From positions 186,001-250,000 of the forward strand of contig NZ_JAUSUB010000005.1 of assembly GCF_030813235.1 (NCBI RefSeq): a stretch of 64,000 nucleotides of DNA, written 5' to 3'. This document shows positions 27,256 through 35,613 of the stretch, one piece after another. The translations under genes and the position numbers were made by a program. Position 1 is the first letter of the stretch, and each line of letters begins with the position of its first letter. This stretch comes from Cytobacillus purgationiresistens (GTDB lineage Bacteria; Bacillota; Bacilli; Bacillales; Cytobacillaceae). The notes under the pieces were generated by a model that saw only the letters and a list, made by a program, of their open reading frames with translations, was not told the origin of the DNA and did no database searches.

Positions 27256-28440
27256 TTAGGTAAACAACCCTACCATTGTTGCCGACAATACCGAAGCAAG
27301 TGTTGCAGCCAGTAGCAATTTTAATCCGAAGCCTGCAACTATTGAAGCCTTTTCTCCATTAATAGCTTGGATTGATCCGGTAATTATTCCAATAGAACTA
27401 AAGTTAGCAAATGATACTAAAAATGTTGAGATCACGGCTACAGTTTTCGCTGTTAGATCCGGAATCAACGGCTGGAATTGAAGCATAGCAACGAATTCAT
27501 TCGTTGCTAATTTTGTACCCATTATTGAACCTGCAGTTACGATTTCACTTGCTGGTATACCCATTACCCACGCAACTGGTGCAAACACATACCCTAACAT
27601 CGTTGTTAGATCCATACCGAATACTCCACTAAAAATCCCGTTAAGAAGTGACATAAGAGCAATATAGGCAACTAACATAGCAGCTACAATTAAAGCAACT
27701 TTACCTCCATCAAGTGCACCATTTGAAATGGCTTCAAAAACAGATTTAGTTTCAGATACTGCCTTAATGTTAATTAGTTCATCCTCATCAGGTTTAATCG
27801 GAGCAATTAAAGTGGCCAAAATCAAAGCTGATAATGCATTCAGAATCATGGCTACTAAAACGTATTCAGAAGGAATCATTGTCATGTATGCACCCATGAT
27901 ACCAGCTGAAACACTTGCCATAGCGGATGTTGTGATAATAAATAGTTTGTTTTCATTCATTTTTTCTAGATGTGATTTAATAGCTAATATCGATTCGCTC
28001 TGACCAAAGAAAATAGAGTTTACTGAGTTGAATGTCACAACTTTTGACAAGCCAGTGATTTTAGCTAATGTTCCACCAACATATTTAATCGCAAGTGGTA
28101 AAACTTTAATATGTGTAAGAATAGATAATAGTGCTGACGTAAAAATAATCAGCATCAATACATTAATAAAAAATACGGAAACACCTTCCGGAACAAGGCC
28201 ACCCAATATGAAATCGATACCATCATACCCATAATTCAATACTGTTGCGACTAGATTTGAGATAGTTTCTACTATCTTCAAGCCTAAGGTAGTTTTAAAC
28301 ATAAATAATGTTATTAGGATTTGTAGCACAATCATAACGATAATTGCCCTGTAATTAATGTTCTTTCTGTCATTGGACAGTAAGAATCCGAGACCCAGGA
28401 CTAGCAAGATTCCTAAAATACCTGTAAAAATACTTATCAT
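27256..28440 (-). CDS. nupC: NupC-type concentrative nucleoside transporter
   Basis: This 394-residue membrane protein is in the CNT (NupC) family, a cation-coupled nucleoside importer. The diagnostic segments are FFGQSESILAIKSHLEKM near the middle, MASVSAGIMGAYMTMI, and GTKLATNEFVAMLQF with the conserved NEF. Around ten membrane segments are present and length is normal. An AAGGAG ribosome binding site precedes the ATG. It stands alone, flanked by eroded sequence on both sides. Confidence 0.92.
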   Translation of the reverse strand: MISIFTGILGILLVLGLGFLLSNDRKNINYRAIIVMIVLQILITLFMFKTTLGLKIVETISNLVATVLNYGYDGIDFILGGLVPEGVSVFFINVLMLIIFTSALLSILTHIKVLPLAIKYVGGTLAKITGLSKVVTFNSVNSIFFGQSESILAIKSHLEKMNENKLFIITTSAMASVSAGIMGAYMTMIPSEYVLVAMILNALSALILATLIAPIKPDEDELINIKAVSETKSVFEAISNGALDGGKVALIVAAMLVAYIALMSLLNGIFSGVFGMDLTTMLGYVFAPVAWVMGIPASEIVTAGSIMGTKLATNEFVAMLQFQPLIPDLTAKTVAVISTFLVSFANFSSIGIITGSIQAINGEKASIVAGFGLKLLLAATLASVLSATMVGLFT

Positions 28441-28520
28441 CTTTGTTTCTCCTTTTTGTTTGATATGTCAAAAATGCAATTAAGCAGTTAACTCTAGAAA
28501 GTCAACCGCTTAAGGAGTGT

Positions 28521-29020
28521 TTATTTCTCTCTGGCTTCTACTATACGTAGGCCATCACAATTAAGAAATTCATGCGGGAGAGTATCGCCTTTCCAATTAG
28601 GAAATAAAACGATACTAGTTTTCTGATTTACTGTGTCAATAGGCTATGTGCAAATGAATAATTTTTTCAGTTTGAGGTTTTTAAAGTGCTTTTCCTTTAG
28701 TAAACAAACTCTTTAGTAGTATTGACAACAACAAGGGCAAACCATACCGATTACCTGCAATGTCATGTGCTAAAGAAGAAAGTACAATTTGTCTTATTTG
28801 TGTTTTCGTGAGCTTTTCCTTTCTTCTTAATACAACATCATCAAATTCAAGATCTTGGTAACTTTTTTTTCGTAACCGTTACACGAGTATTCCAATAGAT
28901 CTTCAGACTATGTCCCCATCTACTTAAAAAGCAGCCTGTGTTCACTTCGATCATTACTTTCTGAATGAGATTAGAGATAAGTAAGTTGCCACTAACTAAG
29001 ATCATGTCACCGATGCGCAT
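28521..29020 (-). pseudogene. Remnant of a permuted papain-like (YiiX/NlpC-P60 superfamily) hydrolase
   Basis: A strong AAAGGAGG site precedes the ATG at 29020. The first frame reads MRIGDMILVSGNLLISNLIQ, the usual start of permuted papain-like amidases. After an A8 tract near 28868 the frame changes and gives SYQDLEFDDVVLRRKEKLT and YGLPLLLSILLKSLF. A third segment holds FICT-stop-PIDT, where the family has the catalytic CSxLID, then IVLFPNWKGDTLPHEFLNC and a stop at 28521. The total of 500 bases equals an intact gene of about 165 codons, so this is an almost complete gene inactivated by at least two frameshifts and a stop. Confidence 0.75.
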
Positions 29021-29046
29021 ATGATCAACCTCCTTTCTTAAAAAGA

Positions 29047-29069
29047 GGAGCCTCTAAATGAGAGGCTCC
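29047..29069 (-). terminator. Hairpin terminator
   Basis: GGAGCCTCT (29047-29055) pairs perfectly with AGAGGCTCC (29061-29069) around a 5-base loop. A T run follows on the minus strand (and an A run on the other side). It lies just upstream of the ribosome binding site of the decayed hydrolase. Confidence 0.75.
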
Positions 29070-29279
29070 AAAAAAAAGAGAGAAAGAGAAATAATATACA
29101 CATAGAGGGTACATATTGTATGATGAACGCTAAACTACATTTATAGTCAGTTAGTTATTTACTCACAATCTTTGTTTCTATCACTTCTCGACCGATTACC
29201 GCTTTGATTAGAACATTAACTTTGTTCCTTTTTATAAATGATCATCTCGAGCAATTAGGTGTTAAAGCAAAGAGAAAAT

Positions 29280-29309
29280 GGTCGCCTGCATCATTTAGAA
29301 CAGGCGACC
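29280..29309 (-). terminator. Terminator of the MutS2-like gene
   Basis: GGTCGCCTG (29280-29288) pairs perfectly with CAGGCGACC (29301-29309). It directly follows the stop of the MutS2-like gene on the minus strand. Confidence 0.75.
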
Positions 29310-29315
29310 ACCTTT

Positions 29316-31247
29316 TTAATCTTCGCTGCTTAACCAGGTATTATCAACATGCTTCCTTTGCTGTTGATTGTTTAGTTTCCGATATTCTTTCGATTTAAAC
29401 ACAATATCAAAGTCATAGTCCTCTGGATATAATTCTTCTTTTTTAATATACAACTTCAGCCGTTTATGATTGATTGACTTTTTCTCACTTTTAACCTGAA
29501 CGATATAATTCCCACTGGTGTCTGGACCCTTATATACAATGCCGCTTTCGTTTGATTCCGTTACAATCACATGATCACCTTGCTCGTATTGTAGTACACC
29601 TGACTGAGCAGGTATAACCGTTTTTCTTTTTCGGGCATATTTGTTTACCGTCACCTGTTTTTCATACTTCGGGGCCATCAATTGTGACGACTCAATGCTT
29701 TCACTGTATGGGATCTCTTCCTTATAGGTAATTTCGTGTGCTTTTTCAATTAACTTCGGATGCATCCCAAGCTTTATTGCTATTGCAAATGCCTGACTGC
29801 TTCCACTTTGGCCAAACACAAGTTTGTAGGTTGGCTGAAGTGAATCAATATCAAATTCCATTGTTGCATTTAGAAAGCCTTCTGTTTGATCTGCAAATTC
29901 CTTCATTTCACTATAATGAGTGGTTGCAAAGATGGTCGCTCCTTTTAGAAATAGCTGCTCTAATATCACAATCGCTAATGCCATACCTTCACCTGGATCT
30001 GTTCCTGAACCTAATTCATCTATGAGTACAAGAGAGCGGTCATTTGTAACACGTAAAATCTCAATAATATTGACGAGCCTTGAACTAAAGGTGCTTAAAT
30101 TTTCTTCAATGCTTTGTCCGTCACCGATATCAAGGAATATATGCTGAAAAATAGCCAAATTGCTTCCTTCCGCTGCAGGAATAGGAAGTCCGGACTGCGC
30201 CATCACGGTAAGTAATCCAACCGTTTTTAAAGTAACCGTTTTACCGCCTGTATTTGGTCCAGTAATCACTAATGCACGTTGTTCATCTCCAAATGTGATC
30301 GATAACGGGACAGCCTTTTCTCCTAACATTGGATGACGCGCTTCACGTAAATCAATATAATAATCTTCGTTTAATACTGGAATACTCGCATTAGTTGCTC
30401 TGCTATAAGCCGCTTTGGCAAATAAGACATCATAATGATGGAAGGTTTCCATTGCTATTGCGATGGTTTGCTCTGCAGCTAAAAGCTCCTCCGTTAATCC
30501 ATAAAGAATTCGTTCTACTTCTTGTTCTTCACTGATTTTCAATAGCTCTATCTCACTTTGAATGGCTTGCAGTTCTGCCGGTTCAACAAAAAGAGTAGCA
30601 CCAGATGCAGAAGTATCTAAGACTGAGCCTTGTACTTTGCTGCGGTATTCTCTTTTCACTGCCAGTACAAACCTGCCACCTCTTTCAGATACAACTGTTT
30701 CTTGCAGCATATTGCTGTATCGCTTTGATTTTACTAGATGTTGTGCTTTATCCTTCAGTTTATCTAACAATAAGGATAATTGTCTACGCATATAGGCAAG
30801 ATTACTTGAAGCATGATCATCGACTCTGCCATTACGGATGGCTGCACTGATATTTGTTTCAATAACGCTCATGTCTCCGATAGATTCGGCATATAGGCTC
30901 ACGTTGGGAGCCGCATATCTTTTATCTCTCATGTATTGTTTCAGTTTTAAACAGTGCTGTAGAAAAGACATGACATACATAAATTGGTCAGCGCGTATAT
31001 ACATGCCTTTCTTCGCCTGTTTAATCAAAAAATCCATGTCATCTAGTGTATGAATCGGTACACTGCTGCTGATTTTATGGATTTCAATAGCTTCCTCTAC
31101 TTCTCTAAGCAGGGTTTCTATTTTCTTTTTTTCCTGTATAGGCCGGAGTTCTCTAATCGTACTTTTCCCTTTTGTGGTTTTTGCATATTCGGCAATATGC
31201 TCCAAAATCGTTTGAAATCCTAATACATCAATCGTTTGTTGATTCAT
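29316..31247 (-). CDS. MutS2-like ATPase lacking the Smr nuclease domain
   Basis: This MutS-superfamily ATPase of about 643 residues is closest to MutS2. It has Walker A GPNTGGKT at residues 330-337, the signature GDGQSIEENLSTFSSRL at about 376, Walker B LVLIDELGSGTDPGEG at about 407, and a C-terminal KOW-like segment (EQGDHVIVTESNESGIVYKG). The Smr domain of full-length MutS2 (about 785 residues) is absent. Bacillus MutS2 senses and splits collided ribosomes. The ATG at 31247 has a GGGAGG site 8 bases upstream. A 350-nt leader with a short ORF and two terminators precedes it, so expression is probably controlled by attenuation. Confidence 0.85.
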   Translation of the reverse strand: MNQQTIDVLGFQTILEHIAEYAKTTKGKSTIRELRPIQEKKKIETLLREVEEAIEIHKISSSVPIHTLDDMDFLIKQAKKGMYIRADQFMYVMSFLQHCLKLKQYMRDKRYAAPNVSLYAESIGDMSVIETNISAAIRNGRVDDHASSNLAYMRRQLSLLLDKLKDKAQHLVKSKRYSNMLQETVVSERGGRFVLAVKREYRSKVQGSVLDTSASGATLFVEPAELQAIQSEIELLKISEEQEVERILYGLTEELLAAEQTIAIAMETFHHYDVLFAKAAYSRATNASIPVLNEDYYIDLREARHPMLGEKAVPLSITFGDEQRALVITGPNTGGKTVTLKTVGLLTVMAQSGLPIPAAEGSNLAIFQHIFLDIGDGQSIEENLSTFSSRLVNIIEILRVTNDRSLVLIDELGSGTDPGEGMALAIVILEQLFLKGATIFATTHYSEMKEFADQTEGFLNATMEFDIDSLQPTYKLVFGQSGSSQAFAIAIKLGMHPKLIEKAHEITYKEEIPYSESIESSQLMAPKYEKQVTVNKYARKRKTVIPAQSGVLQYEQGDHVIVTESNESGIVYKGPDTSGNYIVQVKSEKKSINHKRLKLYIKKEELYPEDYDFDIVFKSKEYRKLNNQQQRKHVDNTWLSSED

Positions 31248-31295
31248 CTCATAATCCTCCCTATAATCATCCATTTATATTTCCCCACAAAAAAA

Positions 31296-31324
31296 ACCGT
31301 CATGAACAAAGCGCTCATGACGGT
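31296..31324 (-). terminator. Leader terminator 2 upstream of the MutS2-like gene
   Basis: ACCGTCATGA (31296-31305) and TCATGACGGT (31315-31324) form a perfect 10-bp stem with a 9-base loop. Eight Ts follow on the minus strand. It stands about 40 bases before the MutS2-like start codon, so transcripts must read through it. Confidence 0.85.
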
Positions 31325-31393
31325 AAGAAGATTAATATTAACTGTAATTTGCATACGTAAAAAAACGAATAATCCGTATTTAAACACAAAAAA

Positions 31394-31416
31394 GCTATGA
31401 CAAAACATGTCATAGC
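31394..31416 (-). terminator. Leader terminator 1 with a competing antiterminator arm
   Basis: GCTATGACA and TGTCATAGC form a perfect 9-bp stem with a 5-base loop, followed by six Ts on the minus strand. The upstream minus-strand segment TCATAGC (31436-31442) can instead pair with the 5' arm (GCTATGA, 31410-31416) and prevent the terminator from forming. Confidence 0.8.
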
Positions 31417-31435
31417 GGGACAGTCAATCTTCTAT

Positions 31436-31549
31436 GCTATGATGCGTGTTCTTAACAATTCTTGAAAATGCACACAACAAATTCACCAGCGTAGCTGCTG
31501 GTTTTTTGCAAATTCAAGACCGTATCCAATTGACGGTTAGTTAAGAACA
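31436..31549 (-). promoter_or_regulatory. Structured attenuation-type leader RNA
   Basis: On the minus strand three nested stems can form: TGTTCTTAAC (31540-31549, inside the short ORF) with GTTAAGAACA (31447-31456), perfect over 10 bp; CTTGAA..TGCA (31507-31518) with TGCA..TTCAAG (31461-31472); and ACCAGC with GCTGGT (31485-31502). The antiterminator arm (31436-31442) follows the outer stem by 4 bases. Because the outer stem includes the codons of the short ORF, a ribosome on that ORF would break it. This is the layout of translation-coupled attenuators. Confidence 0.65.
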
Positions 31550-31560
31550 TTCACACTCAT
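31537..31560 (-). CDS. Putative leader peptide (7 residues)
   Basis: The ORF encodes MSVNVLN and ends in TAA. An AAGGAG ribosome binding site sits 8 bases before the ATG, as strong as those of real genes nearby. It begins about 34 bases after the predicted transcription start of the MutS2-like gene, and its last codons form one arm of the outer leader stem. The peptide itself resembles nothing I recognise. The role as a sensor ORF is inferred from its position. Confidence 0.55.
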   Translation of the reverse strand: MSVNVLN

Positions 31561-31600
31561 AAAACAATCTCCTTTTTCGTGCAAAAATATATACTACTTG

Positions 31601-31629
31601 ACAATAATATGTTTTCTAAAGAATGTCAA
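31601..31629 (-). promoter_or_regulatory. Sigma-A promoter of the MutS2-like gene
   Basis: A perfect -35 box TTGACA (31624-31629) and a -10 box TATTGT (31601-31606) are separated by 17 bases on the minus strand. It begins right at the end of the upstream SDR gene, giving the MutS2-like gene its own transcript with a leader of about 350 nt. Confidence 0.7.
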
Positions 31630-32406
31630 CTACTTGATTAGCCAGCCCCCATCAACTAGGAGGTCAGTACCTGTTACATAAGAAGCATCCTCTGAAGCTA
31701 GAAAAGCAATAACATTCGCGATTTCCTCTGGCTTTGCAATTCGACCGAGCGCAGTTTTCCTCTGTATGGTCTTTACAAATTTCTCGTTTTCCAGACTATT
31801 TTCAATTAGCGGTGTTTCAACGAAACCTGGTGAAACAGAATTTGCTCGGATTCCATGGGGAGCAAATTCAAGAGCAAGCGCCTTGGTAAAGCTTATTACA
31901 CCTGCTTTTGATGTACTGTAAGGAACAAATCGTGCACCTGCTTTATAACCGGAAAGTGAAGCCACATTCACGACTGCCCGATTTTGCTGAGAGTGGTCAT
32001 TCCCAGCCCCTGCAACCATTATTTTACCTAGCTTTTGTGTGATTAAGAAGATGCTCTTCAGATTGATATTTTGCGCGTAGTCCCAGATATCTTCAGTTGT
32101 TTCCAATATGGTCCCATCAGCATTGCCACCAGCATTATTTATAAGAATATGAAGATCACCAAACTGTTCTTGTACGTAATCTGCAAGCTCTTGTATATCT
32201 TCCACATCAGTTACATCAACTGTAAACACTTCAGCTCTCGGAACTTTTCCAGTTTGGTTGATCTGATTTGCAACAGCATCTAATTTCGACCTAGTGCGAC
32301 CTGTTAAAATAACCTTGGCCCCTTCATTTGCTAACCGTATCGCTGTTTCCTTGCCTATCCCGCTGCCAGCTCCTGTAATCAGCGCAATACTCTCTTTAAA
32401 GCGCAT
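31630..32406 (-). CDS. SDR-family oxidoreductase
   Basis: This 258-residue short-chain dehydrogenase has TGAGSGIG near residue 11, the NNAG motif, YSTSKAG as the catalytic Tyr/Lys, and the C-terminal VTGTDLLVDGGWLIK. It is the last gene of an operon led by the acyl-CoA ligase at 32919, with a decayed phosphotriesterase between. The substrate is unknown; the pairing with a ligase suggests a hydroxyacyl or alcohol intermediate. The promoter of the MutS2-like gene overlaps its end. Confidence 0.9.
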   Translation of the reverse strand: MRFKESIALITGAGSGIGKETAIRLANEGAKVILTGRTRSKLDAVANQINQTGKVPRAEVFTVDVTDVEDIQELADYVQEQFGDLHILINNAGGNADGTILETTEDIWDYAQNINLKSIFLITQKLGKIMVAGAGNDHSQQNRAVVNVASLSGYKAGARFVPYSTSKAGVISFTKALALEFAPHGIRANSVSPGFVETPLIENSLENEKFVKTIQRKTALGRIAKPEEIANVIAFLASEDASYVTGTDLLVDGGWLIK

Positions 32407-32430
32407 ATAATTCCCCCTTAGTATGTGCTG

Positions 32431-32907
32431 CTAATTAAACCATTTCGTTGGATTATTTATCGGCATTGTCTCAATGTCCTTTTCAATTGCGCCTCTCTCA
32501 TACCAATCCGGTATGATCTCTTCAAAAGTATATGTCATCGACCATTTGGGTAATACTTTTTTTACATCTTCGTCATCATGCCAATCAGAAGAGAAACAAT
32601 AATCTTGAGATAGGAGCATCTGATTAGCGTAGCCTCTGGTAACAAGTTCATGAATGGTTGCTGACCTCGCATTTGTATTCATGATATGATCGAGACCATA
32701 CCGACCCATTCCAATGAATGCCCCTCTATCCAATACTTTTAAAATCATTCACTTGGTCGATTGCATTTTAAAGTTCTTTCTCTTCCTTATACAAATGCGG
32801 GAATTGGATGAATACCGACTCAGAACGAATGCGTAGATGTTCATGAATGAGCATTTTTCCAAGCTGTGAATGGTCAATTTTTCCCACTACGGTTTGAAAG
32901 GGCTCAT
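32431..32907 (-). pseudogene. Phosphotriesterase-family remnant with internal deletion
   Basis: After a GAGGAGG site and ATG at 32907 the frame is lost within a few codons. The next frame reads TVVGKIDHSQLGKMLIHEHL, the metal-binding HxH start of phosphotriesterase-related proteins. A stop follows, then NAIDQVNDFKSIG. It then jumps to the C-terminal part, 105 residues with LDRGAFIGMGRYGLD, LSQDYCFSSDW and the final INNPTKWF. About 150 central residues, including most metal ligands, are absent. It lies 12 bases after the ligase gene and 25 before the SDR, so it was once a middle gene of that operon. Confidence 0.8.
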
Positions 32908-32918
32908 TGCTTACCTCC

Positions 32919-34448
32919 TCATTTCATTATGGTTTCTTGATATTTTTCTCGAAGTTGATATTTTAATATTTTTCCTGATGTATTTCGAGGCAGCTGATCT
33001 ATTTCATAAAAAGCCCTAGGAATCTTATAGCCTGCCAAATCTTCACGGCAAAACTGCTGAAGCGCATCAATATTAATCGATCTACCCTCTTTTGCTACAA
33101 CAACTGCAGCTACTGTTTCTCCCCACATTTCATGAGGAATGCCAATCACTGCTGCTTCCAATATATCTGGATGTTTATAAAGCACATGCTCGACCTCTGT
33201 TGAATATACATTTTCGCCACCAGATATAATCATATCCTTCTTACGGTCGACTAGTGTGATAAATCCATCCCCATCCTTTGTAGCTAAATCGCCAGTATAC
33301 AGCCAGCCATTTCTTAAAGCTTCACTCGTTTCTTCAGGATTTTTATAATAGCCTTTCATGACTGATTCACTTTTTAAAATAAACTCACCAACTTCTCCCG
33401 GCTGAACATCTTCTCCATTATCATTGACAACCTTAGCATCATTTCGATAATCTGCTCTGCCCGATGCTCCCAGGTTTGTTTTGTGGTACTCCGGTAATAA
33501 AAAGACACCACCTGGCCCCCCTTCTGTCTGGCCGCACATATTGAAAAATTGATCCGTTCCAAACATATCCATTGCCTGGGTCAATACTGAAATTGGCATT
33601 GGCGCTGCACCATACCCGCAACGAAGTACACTCGACAAATCATATTGATTCCTATTTGGCACTTGTAATAAGAAGTTATACATTGTTGGAACTGCAAAGA
33701 ACAAACTGATCTTATACTCTTCAATATCCTTTAACGTTTGCATCGGGTTAAAATCCTGACGAATGACATTTGTGCAGCCCAGCATTGTTCCAGTCACAAG
33801 AAATAAATTTAATTGCGCACAATGGAAAAGTGGCGCCAAGTGAATGAGATTATCTTCCGATCCCATTTTAAACATAATAGTCGTTCCAAGTGCGACATGA
33901 AGAACTCGGTGATGGTCCAATAAAACCCCTTTAGGCTTGCCCGTGGTTCCCGAAGTGTACATGATCTCTGCATCATCAGACTCAAAAACTTCGATATTTG
34001 GATTCTCTTTATTTCTGCTTACAAATTCACTTAGCAGCTTTTGATTCACGCTTTTAGCTCGGCCGGAAACAATTTGCAGCTTAACCTGCTGGTTTCCTCC
34101 AACTGCCTTATGCACTGTTTCAGAAAGGTCACTGTCCGCAAAAACAAGGATAGAATCGGAATGACTGATAATATAGCCCGCCTCTTTAGAAGTTAAACGA
34201 AAGTTGACAGGTACAGCAATAGCACCTGCTTTTAAAGTCGCATAAAAAACAAATGCGAATTCTGCAGAGTTTTTCATCATTATCGCGATTTTATCTCCCT
34301 TTTTTACTCCATAAGCGACAAGTGCATTGGCTATTTGATTCACTTCTTCATTGTATTGTTTATACGTATAAACTTTATATTGGTAAACGATTGCTGCTTT
34401 TCCTGCATTATTGCGGGCATTTCTTTCAAGTCCTTGAATGAGATTCAT
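32919..34448 (-). CDS. AMP-binding acyl-CoA ligase
   Basis: This ANL-family ligase of about 509 residues has P-loop YTSGTTGKPKG, the motif CGQTEGGPGG, WLYTGDLATKDGDGF, VDRKKDMIISGGENVYS and the C-terminal RNTSGKILKYQL with the catalytic lysine. The ATG at 34448 is chosen because GGAGG lies 6 bases upstream; an ATG two codons earlier is too close. It leads an operon with the decayed phosphotriesterase and an SDR. A perfect match to the catabolite-responsive cre consensus lies about 190 bases upstream. Confidence 0.9.
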   Translation of the reverse strand: MNLIQGLERNARNNAGKAAIVYQYKVYTYKQYNEEVNQIANALVAYGVKKGDKIAIMMKNSAEFAFVFYATLKAGAIAVPVNFRLTSKEAGYIISHSDSILVFADSDLSETVHKAVGGNQQVKLQIVSGRAKSVNQKLLSEFVSRNKENPNIEVFESDDAEIMYTSGTTGKPKGVLLDHHRVLHVALGTTIMFKMGSEDNLIHLAPLFHCAQLNLFLVTGTMLGCTNVIRQDFNPMQTLKDIEEYKISLFFAVPTMYNFLLQVPNRNQYDLSSVLRCGYGAAPMPISVLTQAMDMFGTDQFFNMCGQTEGGPGGVFLLPEYHKTNLGASGRADYRNDAKVVNDNGEDVQPGEVGEFILKSESVMKGYYKNPEETSEALRNGWLYTGDLATKDGDGFITLVDRKKDMIISGGENVYSTEVEHVLYKHPDILEAAVIGIPHEMWGETVAAVVVAKEGRSINIDALQQFCREDLAGYKIPRAFYEIDQLPRNTSGKILKYQLREKYQETIMK

Positions 34449-34633
34449 TGCCATCCTCCTAAAATACTATTTTATTTATTTAGAAAGTAAACAACTAAGA
34501 ATTGAATTTGACAGAGTGAAGTACGAAAGTAATATTATCATGAGGAAACCATATATTATGATTTGAGAAGCAGGAAATCAATGTAATTATTTCAACCGAT
34601 ATTAGCGTCTGCACATTTTTCTTTTAAGTGATT

Positions 34634-34647
34634 TGATAACGTTTTCA
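34634..34647. promoter_or_regulatory. Putative cre (CcpA) site
   Basis: TGATAACGTTTTCA matches the Bacillus cre consensus TGWNANCGNTNWCA at every defined position. It lies upstream of the acyl-CoA ligase operon, where CcpA could repress a carboxylic acid catabolic operon during growth on sugars. Confidence 0.5.
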
Positions 34648-34732
34648 TTTATCTAAATATTATCAATTTTTAGATAATATTACAATGAATTCATTTTTTC
34701 TTTATCATTTATTTAAGGTATTCCTGTACAAA

Positions 34733-34761
34733 AAGGACACTTCAATTTATTAAGTGTCCTT
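34733..34761 (-). terminator. Terminator of the HTH/membrane protein operon
   Basis: AAGGACACTT (34733-34742) pairs perfectly over 10 bp with AAGTGTCCTT (34752-34761), followed by Ts on the minus strand. Confidence 0.8.
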
Positions 34762-34836
34762 GAGCATCTATTATCTATTTTTATGAAAGTTCATATAAAT
34801 ATAATGAAATTAAATAAACCGTTAGCAACATGAAGT

Positions 34837-35613
34837 TCATTCATTATTGATACATGAAAACTTAGTTAATGAAAAAAATCCATCATTTTCCATTACAACA
34901 ACTTTCCCCTCATCCATACATTGCTCTGCCTTAATCATTATCGATTTATGATTACTATTTATTTGGATTAATCTTATAACTGCAAATGTAATAGCAATAA
35001 TAACGATTGATGAAATAATCATTTTTAAAGTGCGATTCATCTTTAATCTCTTCTGCTTTTTCTCTTCATTTGAAATTGGTTGATGAGAATTATAAGATCC
35101 ATCTAGATACTTATTTATTTCAAGATAAAGCAAAAGATTATGAATAACCATTATTAGCAGGATGAGTACGATAAACACATAACGGTTAAAGGGAAAAGCG
35201 AATAAAAAAACTAATAATGGCAATACGCTTGTAAAAAACACATACACTTTTTTCGTAGCATTTTGTGTCACTTGTCTCAACATTTCATCGTCATCTATCA
35301 GCTCACCAGGATTGATAAGGGTTACACCATTTACCCTATGTGATGGATTTAGTTTGTTATGCTGCTTAATTTTAATTGAATAAGCTATAAAAAAAACGAT
35401 GATTAATATCACACCGATGATGATTGAAATGGTTGCTGGAACTGGCCATTGAACAACTACCTCGTTTTCGACAATACTAAAAACACCCTCAAAATCATCA
35501 AACATTAAATCAACATAATGTACTATACCGTAAAACCAGATTAATAGAATCATACATAAAACAATATTCCATAATGGCATTTGGACACGGAAATCACTTT
35601 TATTCATTTTCAT
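34837..35613 (-). CDS. Multi-pass membrane protein of unknown function
   Basis: I do not recognise this 258-residue protein. It has five likely membrane segments: near residues 15-35, 58-78, two close together at about 125-165, and one at about 200-220. A charged cytoplasmic stretch (EEKKQKRLKMNR) precedes the last one, and a Cys-containing tail follows. It overlaps the small HTH regulator gene by 14 bases. Small XRE regulators paired with a membrane protein are common in Firmicutes, where the membrane protein often modulates or is controlled by the regulator. That role is inference. Confidence 0.75.
   Translation of the reverse strand: MKMNKSDFRVQMPLWNIVLCMILLIWFYGIVHYVDLMFDDFEGVFSIVENEVVVQWPVPATISIIIGVILIIVFFIAYSIKIKQHNKLNPSHRVNGVTLINPGELIDDDEMLRQVTQNATKKVYVFFTSVLPLLVFLFAFPFNRYVFIVLILLIMVIHNLLLYLEINKYLDGSYNSHQPISNEEKKQKRLKMNRTLKMIISSIVIIAITFAVIRLIQINSNHKSIMIKAEQCMDEGKVVVMENDGFFSLTKFSCINNE

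Larger units (their letters stand above)
34449..34836. other. Intergenic promoter region
   Basis: This spacer holds the promoter region of the ligase operon, a cre-like site (34634-34647), an inverted repeat TTATCTAAA/TTTAGATAA at about 34656-34685, and the terminator of the next minus-strand gene (34733-34761). No coding sequence is seen. Confidence 0.5.

Noticed and set aside
31485-31508. Plus-strand terminator (ACCAGC/GCTGGT followed by T6)
   Set aside because: No plus-strand gene ends upstream of it. The stem fits better as the inner hairpin of the minus-strand leader.
34634-34690. Inverted repeat TTATCTAAA/TTTAGATAA as a terminator
   Set aside because: No T run follows on either strand; it may be an operator but nothing supports a specific one.
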